A stretch of DNA of 52,970 bases from Dehalococcoidia bacterium (GCA_020850615.1 JADZEI010000087.1:1-52970); one strand, 5' to 3'. Numbered from the stretch's first letter, positions 34,455-42,173 are shown. Notes: generated by a model from the letters alone, not told the origin. Made by a program: numbers and translations.

Positions 34455-35711
34455 ATGGATGCACGCAGGCGCGCGAGCCAGGCCGCCGAGGTGGCGATTC
34501 GTACCGGCACCGGCTTCGCCGCGGACCGCTGCGGTATCGCCGCCGCCGGCATCACCTACTTCGCCCTCGTCTCGATCTTCCCGCTCGCCCTCGTCGGCCT
34601 CAGCGTCGCCGGCTTCGTCTACAGCAGCGAAGCCGACCAGGACCAGCTCCTCGACACGCTCATGAAGCACCTCCCCCTCGAAGAGGGCAGCGGCCGCGAC
34701 GACCTTGCCGGCGTGATCCGCTCCATCGTCGCCGCGCGCGGCACCCTCGGCGTCCTCGGTATCGCCAGCGCCCTCTATACGGGCAGCTCGCTCTTCACCG
34801 CCGTCCGCGTCGCCCTCAACGGCATCTTCCGCGACGAAAAGCCGCGCTCGTTCGTCGCCGGCAAGCTGATCGACATCGGCATGGTCATCCTCTTCGGCGG
34901 CCTGCTCATCCTCTCGACCGCCGCCAGCTTCGCCCTCACCCTGCTCGCCCGCTTCGCCGAGGACATCGCCGGCGAAGGCGGCGCCGCGCTCACCCGCCTC
35001 GGTATCGCCGCCGCCTACCTCACCGTGCCGCCGCTGCTCTCCTTCGGCCTCTTCCTCCTGCTCTACGCCCGCATCCCCGACAAGCCGGTCGGCTGGAAGC
35101 ACACCATCCCGGGTGCCCTGCTCGCCGCCCTGCTGTTCGAAGTCCTCAAGGGCGGCTTCGGCCAGTACGCCGCGAACTTCGGCAACTACGACGCCACCTA
35201 CGGTTCGCTCGGCTTCGTCGTCCTGCTCCTCGCCTTCATTTACTTCGCAGCCCAGGTCATGCTCCTCGGCGCCGAAGCCGCCCGTGCCACCTCCGAAGTC
35301 GTCCACGCCTGGCCCCTCCCCCACAGCGAATCCCGCCTCGCCGCCGCCCACGACCGCTTCACCACCATCCTCGCCACCATCCTCGCCCGCCTCCGCCGCC
35401 ACCCCCTCCCCACACCGCCCCCGCCGGCCCCCGCCCCAATGCGCGCGGACACCCAGCTGTCCGCATCCCTCGTCACGCCTGCCGGCGCGGTCGCGCCCCG
35501 CGATGCCCAGGTGCCGGCCCACGCCACCACCCCCACCGAAACCAGGTCACCGGCCGACGCCGCCGCCTGGCCGGGACCCGGACCGGCCACACCAGCCCAC
35601 GCAGCTCCCGCCCCAGCCCGCCCCCCGGCATCCTGGCTCGTATTCGTCGCCCTTATCGCCGCCTTCGCCGCTACAGCCGCAGCCTCCGCCCTCACCCGCC
35701 ACCGCCGTTAA
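34455..35711 (+). CDS. YihY/BrkB-family inner-membrane protein with Pro/Ala-rich C-terminal extension
   Basis: Membrane protein of 418 residues. The YihY/virulence factor BrkB domain (about residues 10-290) shows CGIAAAGITYFALVSIFPLA near the N-terminus, ALYTGSSLFTAVRVALNGIF in the middle and YGSLGFVVLLLAFIYFAAQV at its end. A low-complexity Pro/Ala-rich tail of about 100 residues follows, closed by one more predicted membrane helix (SWLVFVALIAAFAATAAASA) and basic residues. Such proteins were once called RNase BN; a nuclease role is not supported for the family. GTG 34452 would add one residue and fits a leaderless start. Confidence 0.85.
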   Translation: MDARRRASQAAEVAIRTGTGFAADRCGIAAAGITYFALVSIFPLALVGLSVAGFVYSSEADQDQLLDTLMKHLPLEEGSGRDDLAGVIRSIVAARGTLGVLGIASALYTGSSLFTAVRVALNGIFRDEKPRSFVAGKLIDIGMVILFGGLLILSTAASFALTLLARFAEDIAGEGGAALTRLGIAAAYLTVPPLLSFGLFLLLYARIPDKPVGWKHTIPGALLAALLFEVLKGGFGQYAANFGNYDATYGSLGFVVLLLAFIYFAAQVMLLGAEAARATSEVVHAWPLPHSESRLAAAHDRFTTILATILARLRRHPLPTPPPPAPAPMRADTQLSASLVTPAGAVAPRDAQVPAHATTPTETRSPADAAAWPGPGPATPAHAAPAPARPPASWLVFVALIAAFAATAAASALTRHRR

Positions 35712-36118
35712 CACGACCGGTCACCACGCGCACTTCAACACCACCCACGACGCGCGCAGCCCCGAGTGCAGCGGGTTCCCGCCCCATTCGGGTGTGCCAA
35801 ATCGGGTGTAGCCGGTGCCCCTTGGGGCACGAGCGTCTAAGCCCAACGGATGCCCCACCGCCAGGCACCGCCCCAACCCGGCGATCCCGCCTCGCGCCAG
35901 CCCACCGCGCAGCGGTAGTCCGCCGAGCCCAGCCTCGGCGGCGCGTCAGCCCGACGGATGTCCCGCGGTAGCCGTGAGCGCACCCCGGCCGCCTCGCCCC
36001 GCACCAGCGCCCGACACCCCCGGGCTGCGCCATCAGTAGCGCGACGGTGACGGACCGCTCGGCCGCACCCCGGTACCCCCGCTGCGCGCAGCCCGCGACA
36101 CTCACCCGCGCCCGCCCG
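35712..36118. other. 407-bp intergenic region with degenerate repeats
   Basis: No gene is recognised. It holds a 7-bp hairpin GTGCCCC-TT-GGGGCAC (35815-35830), an inverted repeat CCGCCGAG/CTCGGCGG (35920-35941), and a repeated TCGGGTGT spaced 14 bp apart (35788, 35802). A loose duplication, AGCGTCTAAGCCCAACGGATG and GCGTCAGCCCGACGGATG (about 35832 and 35943), is also present. A two-mismatch copy of the 17-bp repeat seen at the window's right end lies at 36032-36048. It looks like eroded dispersed-repeat DNA. Confidence 0.45.
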
Positions 36119-37468
36119 CTACTCCAGCCGGCTGATCACCATCGATGCCCCGCCCAGCAGGAACAGGAAGCTCATCGCGTCCGTGCACATCGTCACGAAG
36201 ATGCTCGATGCCAGCGCGGGGTCCGCGCCCAGCGCGCGCAACCCCAGCGGCACCATCTGCCCCACGATCGTCGCGACCGCGCTCGCCGCCGCCATCGCCG
36301 CCACCAGGATCACCGCCAGTGTCGCGTTCCCCGTGAACGCGAACGCGATCATCCCGAGCAGCACGCCCACCACCATCCCGTTCGTGAACCCGATGAACAC
36401 CTCGCGTAAGAGGATCCGCGTGATGCTCATCCGCCGTTCGCCCAGCGCCAGCGACCGCACCATGATCGTCGCCGTCTGCGTCCCTGTGACCCCGCTCTGG
36501 TTCGCCACCACCGGCATGAACGCCGCCAGCACCACCGCCTTCTCCAGGGTGCTATCGAACAGGCTCACCACGAACGCCCCCGCGAACGCCGTGAACAGGT
36601 TCACCATCAGCCACGGCAACCGCAGCCGGATCGTCTGCCGGATCGGCGTCGACGCGCTCTCCTCCTCGTCGAGGCCGACCATGCGGTACATGTCCTCGGT
36701 CGCCTCTTCCTGGAGCACGTCGATCAGGTCGTCCGCGGTCGTCACGCCTTCGAGCCGCCCCTCCTCGTCCACCACTGGCACCGCCAGGAGGTTGTACCGC
36801 TGCAGCGTCCGCGCCGCCTCCTCCTGGTCGGTCGACGTCCGCACCGCGTGGACATCGTGCTGCGTGATCTCGGCGAGCTTGGTCCGCGGGGTCGAGACGA
36901 TCAGGTCGCGCATGCTGACTGTGCCCTGCAGCCGCCGGTCCCGGTCGATCACGTACAGGTAGTACGCCTTCTCCGAAGCCGGGCGCAGCACCCGCAGGTA
37001 CTCGATCGCCTGCCCCACGCTGATCTCTTCGTTCAGGGCGACGAAGCCGCGCGACATAATACCGCCGGCCGAGTCCTCGCCGTACTGGAGCAGCTCCGCC
37101 ACTTCGTCGCCGCGGTCCAGCTGGGCCAGCGTCTCCGCCTGCTCCTCGGGCTCCAGCTGCTGGATGACGTCCGCCGCGACGTCGTCCTCCACCTCGTCGA
37201 GGACGGCCGGCAGGTCCTCCACGCCCACGCTGCGGATGAACTCCCGCAGCTCGTCGTCTTCGACGAACTCGAACAGCTGCCCCACGATGTCCGTCGGCAG
37301 CCGGTCCAGGAGCGACCGCCGGTCGGCTTCTTCGAGCGAGAGCACGAGGTCCACCAGGTCCGCCGGGTGGAGCGAGCTGACGAGCGCAACCAGCCGCGCC
37401 CACGCCTCCCCGGCGATGAGCTCGCGCGCGTCTTCCAGCAGGTCGCGGCCCAGCCCGTCCTCGGCCAT
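36119..37468 (-). CDS. mgtE: Magnesium transporter MgtE
   Basis: Mg2+ channel/transporter of 449 residues with the complete MgtE layout. The N-terminal helical domain (about 1-125) has LHPADLVDLVLSLEEADRRS. Two CBS domains (about 130-255) contain GTVSMRDLIVSTPRTKL and AVPVVDEEGRLEGVTTADD. The C-terminal membrane domain (five helices, about 285-449) has FMPVVANQSGVTGTQTATIM, the conserved pore region. The cytoplasmic domains sense Mg2+ and gate the pore. ATG 37468 has AAGGAC upstream and matches the family start. Confidence 0.95.
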   Translation of the reverse strand: MAEDGLGRDLLEDARELIAGEAWARLVALVSSLHPADLVDLVLSLEEADRRSLLDRLPTDIVGQLFEFVEDDELREFIRSVGVEDLPAVLDEVEDDVAADVIQQLEPEEQAETLAQLDRGDEVAELLQYGEDSAGGIMSRGFVALNEEISVGQAIEYLRVLRPASEKAYYLYVIDRDRRLQGTVSMRDLIVSTPRTKLAEITQHDVHAVRTSTDQEEAARTLQRYNLLAVPVVDEEGRLEGVTTADDLIDVLQEEATEDMYRMVGLDEEESASTPIRQTIRLRLPWLMVNLFTAFAGAFVVSLFDSTLEKAVVLAAFMPVVANQSGVTGTQTATIMVRSLALGERRMSITRILLREVFIGFTNGMVVGVLLGMIAFAFTGNATLAVILVAAMAAASAVATIVGQMVPLGLRALGADPALASSIFVTMCTDAMSFLFLLGGASMVISRLE

Positions 37469-37495
37469 GGCGGAGTCCTTGCGGTGGATGGGGGC

Positions 37496-37511
37496 GTGCC
37501 CGGCCGGGCAC
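37496..37511. promoter_or_regulatory. 16-bp perfect palindrome at the mgtE transcription start
   Basis: GTGCCCGGCCGGGCAC, fully symmetric. It begins at the predicted +1 of the mgtE promoter (37518-37546, minus strand). It may be an operator or a 5'-terminal hairpin in the mRNA. Confidence 0.45.
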
Positions 37512-37517
37512 TGGCCG

Positions 37518-37546
37518 AACGTACCCCCCGCCCCGGGAAGGGTCAA
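37518..37546 (-). promoter_or_regulatory. mgtE promoter
   Basis: On the minus strand, TTGACC (37546-37541) and TACGTT (37523-37518) are separated by exactly 17 bp. The leader would be about 43 nt, too short for a known Mg2+ riboswitch. Confidence 0.6.
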
Positions 37547-37575
37547 TTAACGGCCGCTCGCCCGCCCGCGACGTT

Positions 37576-37611
37576 CCCCTCTCCCGGAGGGGGAGGGGCC
37601 AGGGGTGAGGG
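37576..37611 (+). repeat. REP-like palindrome, copy 1
   Basis: CCCCTCTCCC, short loop, GGGGAGGGG, then the shared tail CCAGGGGTGAGGG. It sits in the spacer between divergent mgtE and the secreted-protein gene. Same orientation as the other five copies. Confidence 0.8.
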
Positions 37612-37648
37612 TGGCCGCGCCCGGATGGCAGAACAGGTCCAGCAGGTT

Positions 37649-37684
37649 CCCCTCTCCCTCTGCGAGAGGGGCCAGGGGTGAGGG
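37649..37684 (+). repeat. REP-like palindrome, copy 2
   Basis: CCCCTCTCCCTC, loop, GAGAGGGG, tail CCAGGGGTGAGGG. It starts 73 bp after copy 1 in the same orientation, forming the only directly repeated pair. Confidence 0.8.
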
Positions 37685-37773
37685 GTGGCGCCCTGATGAC
37701 ACCCTACTGCCTCAGAGCCGGGCGGCGGGCGAGCGCAATCTGCTAATGCGCTTTTGCACTTGAGCCAGAAGGG

Positions 37774-37779
37774 TATACT
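37774..37779 (+). promoter_or_regulatory. -10 box of the secreted-protein pair
   Basis: TATACT, 37 nt before the ATG at 37817. Possible -35 elements (TTTTGC/TTGCAC, about 37752-37759) are poorly spaced. The leader carries GAGGAGG. Confidence 0.45.
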
Positions 37780-37816
37780 TCCCACTGCCCGGATCCCAGC
37801 GGGCGAGGAGGTACTC

Positions 37817-38899
37817 ATGCGAAACAAGCGCGCGATTGCCGCGGCTCTCCTGGCCGCCGGCGCCCTGCTCGCCATCCCTGCCGTCTCCGCCTTCGGCGAC
37901 GAAGACGAAGGCCCCACTGTCTCTGCCGCCGCCGCCCTCGGCGATGGCATCACCTACCAGGGCCGCCTCACCGAGTCCGGCGCACCCGCCAACGGCGTCT
38001 ACGACATCCGCTTCATCCTCTACGACGCCATCACCGGCGGCACCCAGGTCGGCTCGATCCAGGAGAAGGACAACGTGAACGTGGCCCAGGGCCTCTTCAC
38101 CGTCTTCCTCGAATTCGGCGCCACCGCCTTCGACGGCGAGGCCCGCTGGATCGAAATCGCCGTCCGGCCCGGCGCCTCGGCCGGCACGTATCAGCCGCTG
38201 GCGCCGCGCCAGGTCATCACCGCCACGCCCTACGCCCTCGTCGCGAAGAGCATCGGCATCCCCTTCGCCGCCACGGGCGACGAACCCAGTGGCGACGCCG
38301 TCTTCGAGATCAATAACGACGGCGACGGCTACGCCATCCTCGCCACCCGCAACACCACCGCCACCGCCGGCGACGCCATCGTCGGGATCAACAGCGGCGC
38401 CGGGGCCGGCGTCCGCGGCAACTCCTTCGTCACCGGCGGCCGCGGCGTCCTCGGCCACTCCGACAACGTCAACGGCGTCGCGGTCGAAGGCTCCGCCCTC
38501 TCTGAAGGCTCGGTCGGCGGCCGCTTCGAAGGCGACACCGGCGTCCAGGCCATCGCCAACGGCACGAACCCCGTCGCCATCGAGCTCGACGGCGGGATCC
38601 GCGTCACCGGCGCAACCCGCCCTGCCTTCACCGTCGTCGCCGATTCCGGTACGAACACCTGCCTCGCCGATGCAGCGGTCGTGATCGATCATCCGCTGGC
38701 AAACAGCGACTCCGGCGCGCTTCTCTTCGTCACCGCCCGCTACCCTGCCGTGCCTGCTACGCCGCCGCAGATGTTCGGCGTGGGCTACGACCTCGCGACC
38801 TGCGCGCCCGGCGATGACAAGTGGGCGATCGTCAGCGACGCCGCGATCCCCGATGGCACCCAGTTCAACATCCTCGTCGTGAAAAGCCCGCTGGAATGA
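37817..38899 (+). CDS. Secreted protein with tail-fibre-like N-terminal module
   Basis: Protein of 360 residues. A clear signal peptide (NKRAIAAALLAAGALLAIPA) is cleaved near SAF. The mature N-terminal module (about 45-155) reads ITYQGRLTESGAPANGVYDI ... GLFTVFLEFGATAFDGEARW ... PRQVITATPYAL, a pattern I know from secreted or tail-fibre-like proteins of Chloroflexota and Planctomycetes. A Gly/Asn-rich middle (GVRGNSFVTGGRGVLGHSDN) resembles beta-helix turns. The C-terminal domain has two Cys (TNTCLAD, LATCAPGDD), possibly a disulfide. ATG 37817 has GAGGAGG upstream. Function unknown; a surface role is likely. Confidence 0.75.
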   Translation: MRNKRAIAAALLAAGALLAIPAVSAFGDEDEGPTVSAAAALGDGITYQGRLTESGAPANGVYDIRFILYDAITGGTQVGSIQEKDNVNVAQGLFTVFLEFGATAFDGEARWIEIAVRPGASAGTYQPLAPRQVITATPYALVAKSIGIPFAATGDEPSGDAVFEINNDGDGYAILATRNTTATAGDAIVGINSGAGAGVRGNSFVTGGRGVLGHSDNVNGVAVEGSALSEGSVGGRFEGDTGVQAIANGTNPVAIELDGGIRVTGATRPAFTVVADSGTNTCLADAAVVIDHPLANSDSGALLFVTARYPAVPATPPQMFGVGYDLATCAPGDDKWAIVSDAAIPDGTQFNILVVKSPLE

Positions 38900-39234
38900 G
38901 CACCCCCGCCATGGAACGCGATCATGAGCCGCCCCCGCGCGCGATCGTCACGCTCCCGCGCCTGCTGATGGCCGTCGCCGCGCTCGCAGTGGCCCTCGCC
39001 TCCGTCACCGCCGTCTTCGCCCAGGCGGCCGGCTGGGACCTCTCCTGGTACACCCTCAGCGGTGGCGGCGGGAAGAGCTCCGGCGGCACCTACGACGTCT
39101 ACGGCTCCATCGGCCAGTCCATCGTCGGCCAGGCCAGCGGCGGCGTCTTCACCCTCGACGCCGGCCACCTCGGGGGTGGCCAGGAGAAGTACAAGCGCTT
39201 CATTCCCGCCGTCGCCAGCGACGGCCTGCCCTAG
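38896..39234 (+). CDS. Small secreted protein with GTIGQ-type beta module
   Basis: Protein of 112 residues, coupled to the preceding gene by ATGA overlap. A cytoplasmic N-terminus of about 20 residues precedes a hydrophobic signal or anchor (LLMAVAALAVALASVTAVFA). The mature part has GGGGKSSGGTYDVYGSIGQS then GQASGGVFTLDAGHLGGG, a repeat module seen in secreted proteins of this type of bacterium, ending YKRFIPAV. It probably acts with the upstream protein. Function unknown. Confidence 0.7.
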   Translation: MSTPAMERDHEPPPRAIVTLPRLLMAVAALAVALASVTAVFAQAAGWDLSWYTLSGGGGKSSGGTYDVYGSIGQSIVGQASGGVFTLDAGHLGGGQEKYKRFIPAVASDGLP

Positions 39235-39250
39235 CAGGCACCCCGCCTCC

Positions 39251-39291
39251 GCCCCGCGGCCCCGGCGCCTCAGCGCGCCGGGCTGCGGGGC
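39251..39291 (+). terminator. Hairpin terminator after the secreted-protein operon
   Basis: GCCCCGC...GGCG (from 39251) pairs with CGCC...GCGGGGC (to 39291), a long GC-rich stem with one mismatch and one bulge, 17 bp after the stop codon. Confidence 0.6.
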
Positions 39292-39427
39292 ACCCACCGC
39301 TGTCGCCCGGCCCGGTCGCCACGCCCGAACGCCGCATTCTCCTTGTCGCGCAACCGCAATCTTCAGGGGTTGCGAGGATTCCCTTCGATCCCGCACCTTG
39401 CGAACATCGGAGCACGGACACCGAAGA

Positions 39428-40711
39428 ATGCGCTACGTAACAGCAGAAGAAGCCGTCCAGGTCGTGGAGCCGGGCAACCGCGTCTACTTCCACGGCGGCG
39501 CAGCCACCCCCCACATCCTCATCGACGCCCTCATGGCTCGCTACGCCGAGCTCCGCGACGTCGAAATCGTCCACATGCACACCGATGGCGAAGCGCCCCA
39601 CGTCCGGCCCGAGATGGCCGGGCACTTCCGCCACAACGCGCTCTTCATTGGCGCGAATACCCGCCGCGCCGTCCAGGAAGGCCGCGCCGACTACACGCCC
39701 ATCTTCCTCTCCGAGATCCCGGGGCTGTTCAAGCCGGGTGGCGCCCTCCCGCTCGATGTCGCGATCATCCAGGTCACGCCACCTGACGGCGATGGCAACT
39801 GCTCGCTCGGCGTGTCCGTCGATTGCGCCCTCGCGGCCGCCTGGAACGCTCGCTGCGTCGTCGCGCAGGTCAACCCCAACATGCCCCGGACCGGCGGCCA
39901 CAGCCTGCCCTCCTCGCTGATCCAGTACGCCGTCCGCGTCGATGCCCCCCTCCCCGAGCCCGAGCCCCCCGAGATGTGCGAAGAGTTTGAGCGCATCGGC
40001 CACCGTGTCGCCGAGCTCATCGACGACGGCGCGACGCTCCAGATGGGCATCGGCGGCGTCCCCAACGCGGTCCTCGCCCAGCTCGGCTCCCACCGCGACC
40101 TCGGCATCCACACCGAGATGTTCACCGACGGCGTCCTCCCGCTCGTCGAGTCCGGCGTCATCAACGGCGCCCGCAAGACCATCCACCCGGGCGTCATGGT
40201 TTCCGCCTTCGTCATCGGCTCCCGTAAGCTCTACGACTTCCTCGACCGCAACCCGCGCGTCCAGCTCCGCCCTGTCGACTACACCAACAGCGTCGACGTC
40301 ATCGCCGCGAACCACCGCATGGTCGCGATCAACTCCGCCCTTGCCGTCGACCTCACCGGCCAGGTCGTCTCCGATAGCATCGGCTCCCGCTTCTACAGCG
40401 GCATCGGCGGCCAGGTCGACTTCATCCGCGGCGCAGCCCGCTCCGACGGCGGCGTGCCCGTCATCGCCCTCCCCGCGACGGCGAAAGGCGGCACGATCAG
40501 CCGCATCACCCCCGAGCATATCCCCGGCGCCGGCGTCGTCACCACCCGCGGCGACGTCCACTGGGTCGTGACCGAATTCGGTGCGGTGAACCTCCACGGC
40601 CGCACGATCCGCGACCGGGCCCGCCAGCTGATCAGCATCGCGGACCCCCGCTTCCAGTCCCAGCTCGAAGAGGCCGCGGCCAACCTCGGCTACCTCGGCC
40701 GCATGGACTAA
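39428..40711 (+). CDS. Acetyl-CoA hydrolase/transferase family (4-hydroxybutyrate CoA-transferase-like)
   Basis: Class I-type CoA-transferase of 427 residues, related to 4-hydroxybutyrate CoA-transferase and acetyl-CoA hydrolase. The catalytic Glu region is GIHTEMFTDGVLPL; the CoA-binding motif GIGGVPNAV lies shortly before it. GPGNRVYFHGG-like sequence (EPGNRVYFHGGAATP) opens the protein, and IGSRFYSGIGGQVDFIRGAA is the typical C-terminal segment. It would exchange CoA between acetyl-CoA and another acid. ATG 39428 lacks a strong ribosome binding site. Monocistronic, between a terminator and a REP element. Confidence 0.9.
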   Translation: MRYVTAEEAVQVVEPGNRVYFHGGAATPHILIDALMARYAELRDVEIVHMHTDGEAPHVRPEMAGHFRHNALFIGANTRRAVQEGRADYTPIFLSEIPGLFKPGGALPLDVAIIQVTPPDGDGNCSLGVSVDCALAAAWNARCVVAQVNPNMPRTGGHSLPSSLIQYAVRVDAPLPEPEPPEMCEEFERIGHRVAELIDDGATLQMGIGGVPNAVLAQLGSHRDLGIHTEMFTDGVLPLVESGVINGARKTIHPGVMVSAFVIGSRKLYDFLDRNPRVQLRPVDYTNSVDVIAANHRMVAINSALAVDLTGQVVSDSIGSRFYSGIGGQVDFIRGAARSDGGVPVIALPATAKGGTISRITPEHIPGAGVVTTRGDVHWVVTEFGAVNLHGRTIRDRARQLISIADPRFQSQLEEAAANLGYLGRMD

Positions 40712-40728
40712 TCTCCCACGCCGGATCA

Positions 40729-40767
40729 CCCCTCTCCCGCGCACGGGAGAGGGGACGGGGGTGAGGG
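40729..40767 (+). repeat. REP-like palindrome, copy 3
   Basis: CCCCTCTCCCG-CGCA-CGGGAGAGGGG, then ACGGGGGTGAGGG. It is 17 bp after the CoA-transferase stop and may also act as its terminator. Heptad block 2 follows 78 bp later. Confidence 0.8.
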
Positions 40768-40844
40768 GGCCCGCGACCGCGCGCGCACGCTCCCCGCGGG
40801 CACGCTACTCTCTGCGACAAACCCACGGGTGCGACCATCGTCTC

Positions 40845-40879
40845 GGGCACTGGGCACTGGGCACTGGGCACTGGGCCCT
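40845..40879. repeat. Heptad tandem repeat block 2 (GGGCACT x4 plus variant)
   Basis: Four perfect GGGCACT units and a fifth GGGCCCT unit, phase 7. It is 48 bp upstream of rsmE. Confidence 0.85.
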
Positions 40880-40914
40880 TGGCATCGCCCCTTCCTCCCC
40901 CCGCCATCCCCCCG

Positions 40915-40920
40915 TACCCT
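40915..40920 (+). promoter_or_regulatory. -10 box of rsmE (near-leaderless)
   Basis: TACCCT lies 6 nt before the GTG at 40927; no ribosome binding site is visible. Confidence 0.4.
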
Positions 40921-40926
40921 CCCCAC

Positions 40927-41646
40927 GTGGCCCACATCCCCCGGCTCTACGTCCCCGGCCGCCTCGGCCCCGGCCCGGTCACCCTCGACCGCGACCAGTC
41001 CCAGCGCCTTGCCGCCGTCATGCGCGTCCGCGAAGGCGACCCCGTGCAGCTTTTCTCCGGCGACGGCCGCGAATGGCACGCCACCGTCACCACCGTGACG
41101 AAGCAGGCGGTCCACCTCACCGTCGGCCAGCCTTCCCGCCAGGAGCCGCAGCCCGCCGTCACGCTCGAACTCTGGTGCGCAGTGGTCCGCGCCAACCGCT
41201 TCGATTGGGCCATCGAAAAGGCCGTCGAGCTCGGCGCCGGCATCATCCGCCCCATGATCTGCGACTACTCCGCCCGCGGCGACACCGCCGGCGCCGCGAA
41301 GCTCGACCGCTGGCAGCGCATCGTCATCGAAGCCGCCGAACAATCCGGCCGGCTCTGGCTGCCCGTCATCGAGCCGCCCGCAACGTTCGCCGCCGTCCTC
41401 GCCCGCCACCACGGCGCGCTCGTACTCGGCGACCCCGCCGGCATGCCGTGGCCGCACGCCGCCGCGCTCCTCCCGCCCCGCGGGACCGTCGCCCTCGCCA
41501 TCGGCCCCGAAGGCGGCTTCAGCCCCGCCGAGGGCGCCGCCGCCCGGGCCGCCGGCGCCCTCGCCGTCCAGCTCGGCCCCCACATCCTCCGCACCGAGAC
41601 CGCCGCCGCCGCCGGCCTCGCCCTCCTCCGCGCCACCCTCCTGTAA
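40927..41646 (+). CDS. rsmE: 16S rRNA (uracil-1498-N3)-methyltransferase RsmE
   Basis: SPOUT methyltransferase of 239 residues, the standard length, which methylates U1498 of 16S rRNA with S-adenosylmethionine. The N-terminal PUA-like domain has HIPRLYVPGRL. The C-terminal knot domain contains EKAVELGAGIIRPMICDYSA, EAAEQSGRLWLPVI, IGPEGGFSPAEG (about residue 193) and LGPHILRTETAAAAGL. GTG 40927 gives the usual family N-terminus. It is flanked on both sides by REP and heptad repeats. Confidence 0.93.
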   Translation: MAHIPRLYVPGRLGPGPVTLDRDQSQRLAAVMRVREGDPVQLFSGDGREWHATVTTVTKQAVHLTVGQPSRQEPQPAVTLELWCAVVRANRFDWAIEKAVELGAGIIRPMICDYSARGDTAGAAKLDRWQRIVIEAAEQSGRLWLPVIEPPATFAAVLARHHGALVLGDPAGMPWPHAAALLPPRGTVALAIGPEGGFSPAEGAAARAAGALAVQLGPHILRTETAAAAGLALLRATLL

Positions 41647-41648
41647 GG

Positions 41649-41676
41649 GTTGTCCGTTGTCCGTTGCCCGTTGTCC
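41649..41676. repeat. Heptad tandem repeat block 3a (GTTGTCC x4)
   Basis: Units GTTGTCC, GTTGTCC, GTTGCCC, GTTGTCC begin 2 bp after the rsmE stop. The reverse-complement block (GGACAAC x3) lies at 41847-41867 beyond a REP palindrome, so the two blocks form the outer arms of one composite inverted element. Confidence 0.85.
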
Positions 41677-41708
41677 GGCGGAATCATGCCGAGCGAGCCG
41701 TGCAATCC

Positions 41709-41759
41709 GCAGCTCCCTCTCCCGCCGCAGCGGGAGAGGGCGGGGGGTGAGGGAGCTGC
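41709..41759 (+). repeat. REP-like palindrome, copy 4 (nested in composite element)
   Basis: Outer perfect 11-bp arms GCAGCTCCCTC (41709-41719) and GAGGGAGCTGC (41749-41759) enclose CCCTCTCCCG-CCGCAG-CGGGAGAGGG (41715-41740) and the GGGGGGTGAGGG tail. Imperfect GAGCGAGCC/GGCTCGTT pairing extends the symmetry outward. Confidence 0.8.
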
Positions 41760-41846
41760 GTGGCTCGTTGCCATAGCGTCTCCCCGGCAGGTTCGCGACC
41801 TCCGCCTTCTGGTACGCTGAGACCCGCACGCGCCAGCATCCGATTC

Positions 41847-41867
41847 GGACAACGGACAACGGACGAC
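41847..41867. repeat. Heptad tandem repeat block 3b (GGACAAC x3)
   Basis: GGACAAC, GGACAAC, GGACGAC: the reverse complement of block 3a. It ends 35 bp before the DUF2283 gene. Confidence 0.85.
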
Positions 41868-41902
41868 GGGTTCCCGTCGCAGTACGGCAGGTGGGAATAG
41901 GC

Positions 41903-42124
41903 ATGCGCATCGAATACGACCCCGAGCTCGACATCCTCTACATCCGCCTCGACGCGGGTCAGGAGCATGCTCGCAACGAGACCTTCGATGTGGCCCCATT
42001 CTTCGTCGCGTTCGATGTCGACGCGGAGGACCGCATCGCCGCCATCGAGATCCTCGACGCTTCGAAGCGGGTAAACCTGGCCCAGCTCCTGCCGCTCGTC
42101 CACCCCGCTGCCGCCTCCGCCTGA
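41903..42124 (+). CDS. DUF2283 family protein
   Basis: Small protein of 73 residues matching the DUF2283 pattern (MRIEYDPELDILYIRLD, then FDVDAEDRIAAIEILDAS). Family members are often encoded beside toxin-antitoxin or hypothetical genes; their function is unknown. The ATG has GGGAATAGG upstream. It lies in the repeat-rich stretch between rsmE and a membrane protein. Confidence 0.8.
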   Translation: MRIEYDPELDILYIRLDAGQEHARNETFDVAPFFVAFDVDAEDRIAAIEILDASKRVNLAQLLPLVHPAAASA

Positions 42125-42137
42125 GCCTGCCCGCCCG

Positions 42138-42172
42138 ATCGACAATCGCCCGGCGGCAATCGACAATCACTC
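42138..42172. repeat. Heptad tandem repeat block 4 (ATCGACA type, degenerate)
   Basis: Five 7-bp steps: ATCGACA, ATCGCCC, GGCGGCA, ATCGACA, ATCACTC. It fills most of the 49-bp gap between two genes and ends just before the ATG at 42174. Confidence 0.55.
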
Positions 42173-42173
42173 C

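Noticed and set aside
34299-34464. Longer N-terminus for the DUF1003 protein (55 more residues)
   Set aside because: The extension is low-complexity and overlaps the promoter and start of the divergent YihY-family gene; the -10 box points to ATG 34299.
35712-36118. Protein-coding gene in the gap between the YihY-family gene and mgtE
   Set aside because: Open frames there have biased, repetitive composition, no start signal and no similarity I recognise.
37469-37546. Mg2+ riboswitch (M-box or ykkC-like) before mgtE
   Set aside because: The predicted leader is about 43 nt, far too short for either fold.
37576-37684. Intrinsic terminators for mgtE or the secreted-protein genes
   Set aside because: The two hairpins lie between divergent genes, upstream of both, so they cannot terminate either; they belong to the REP family.
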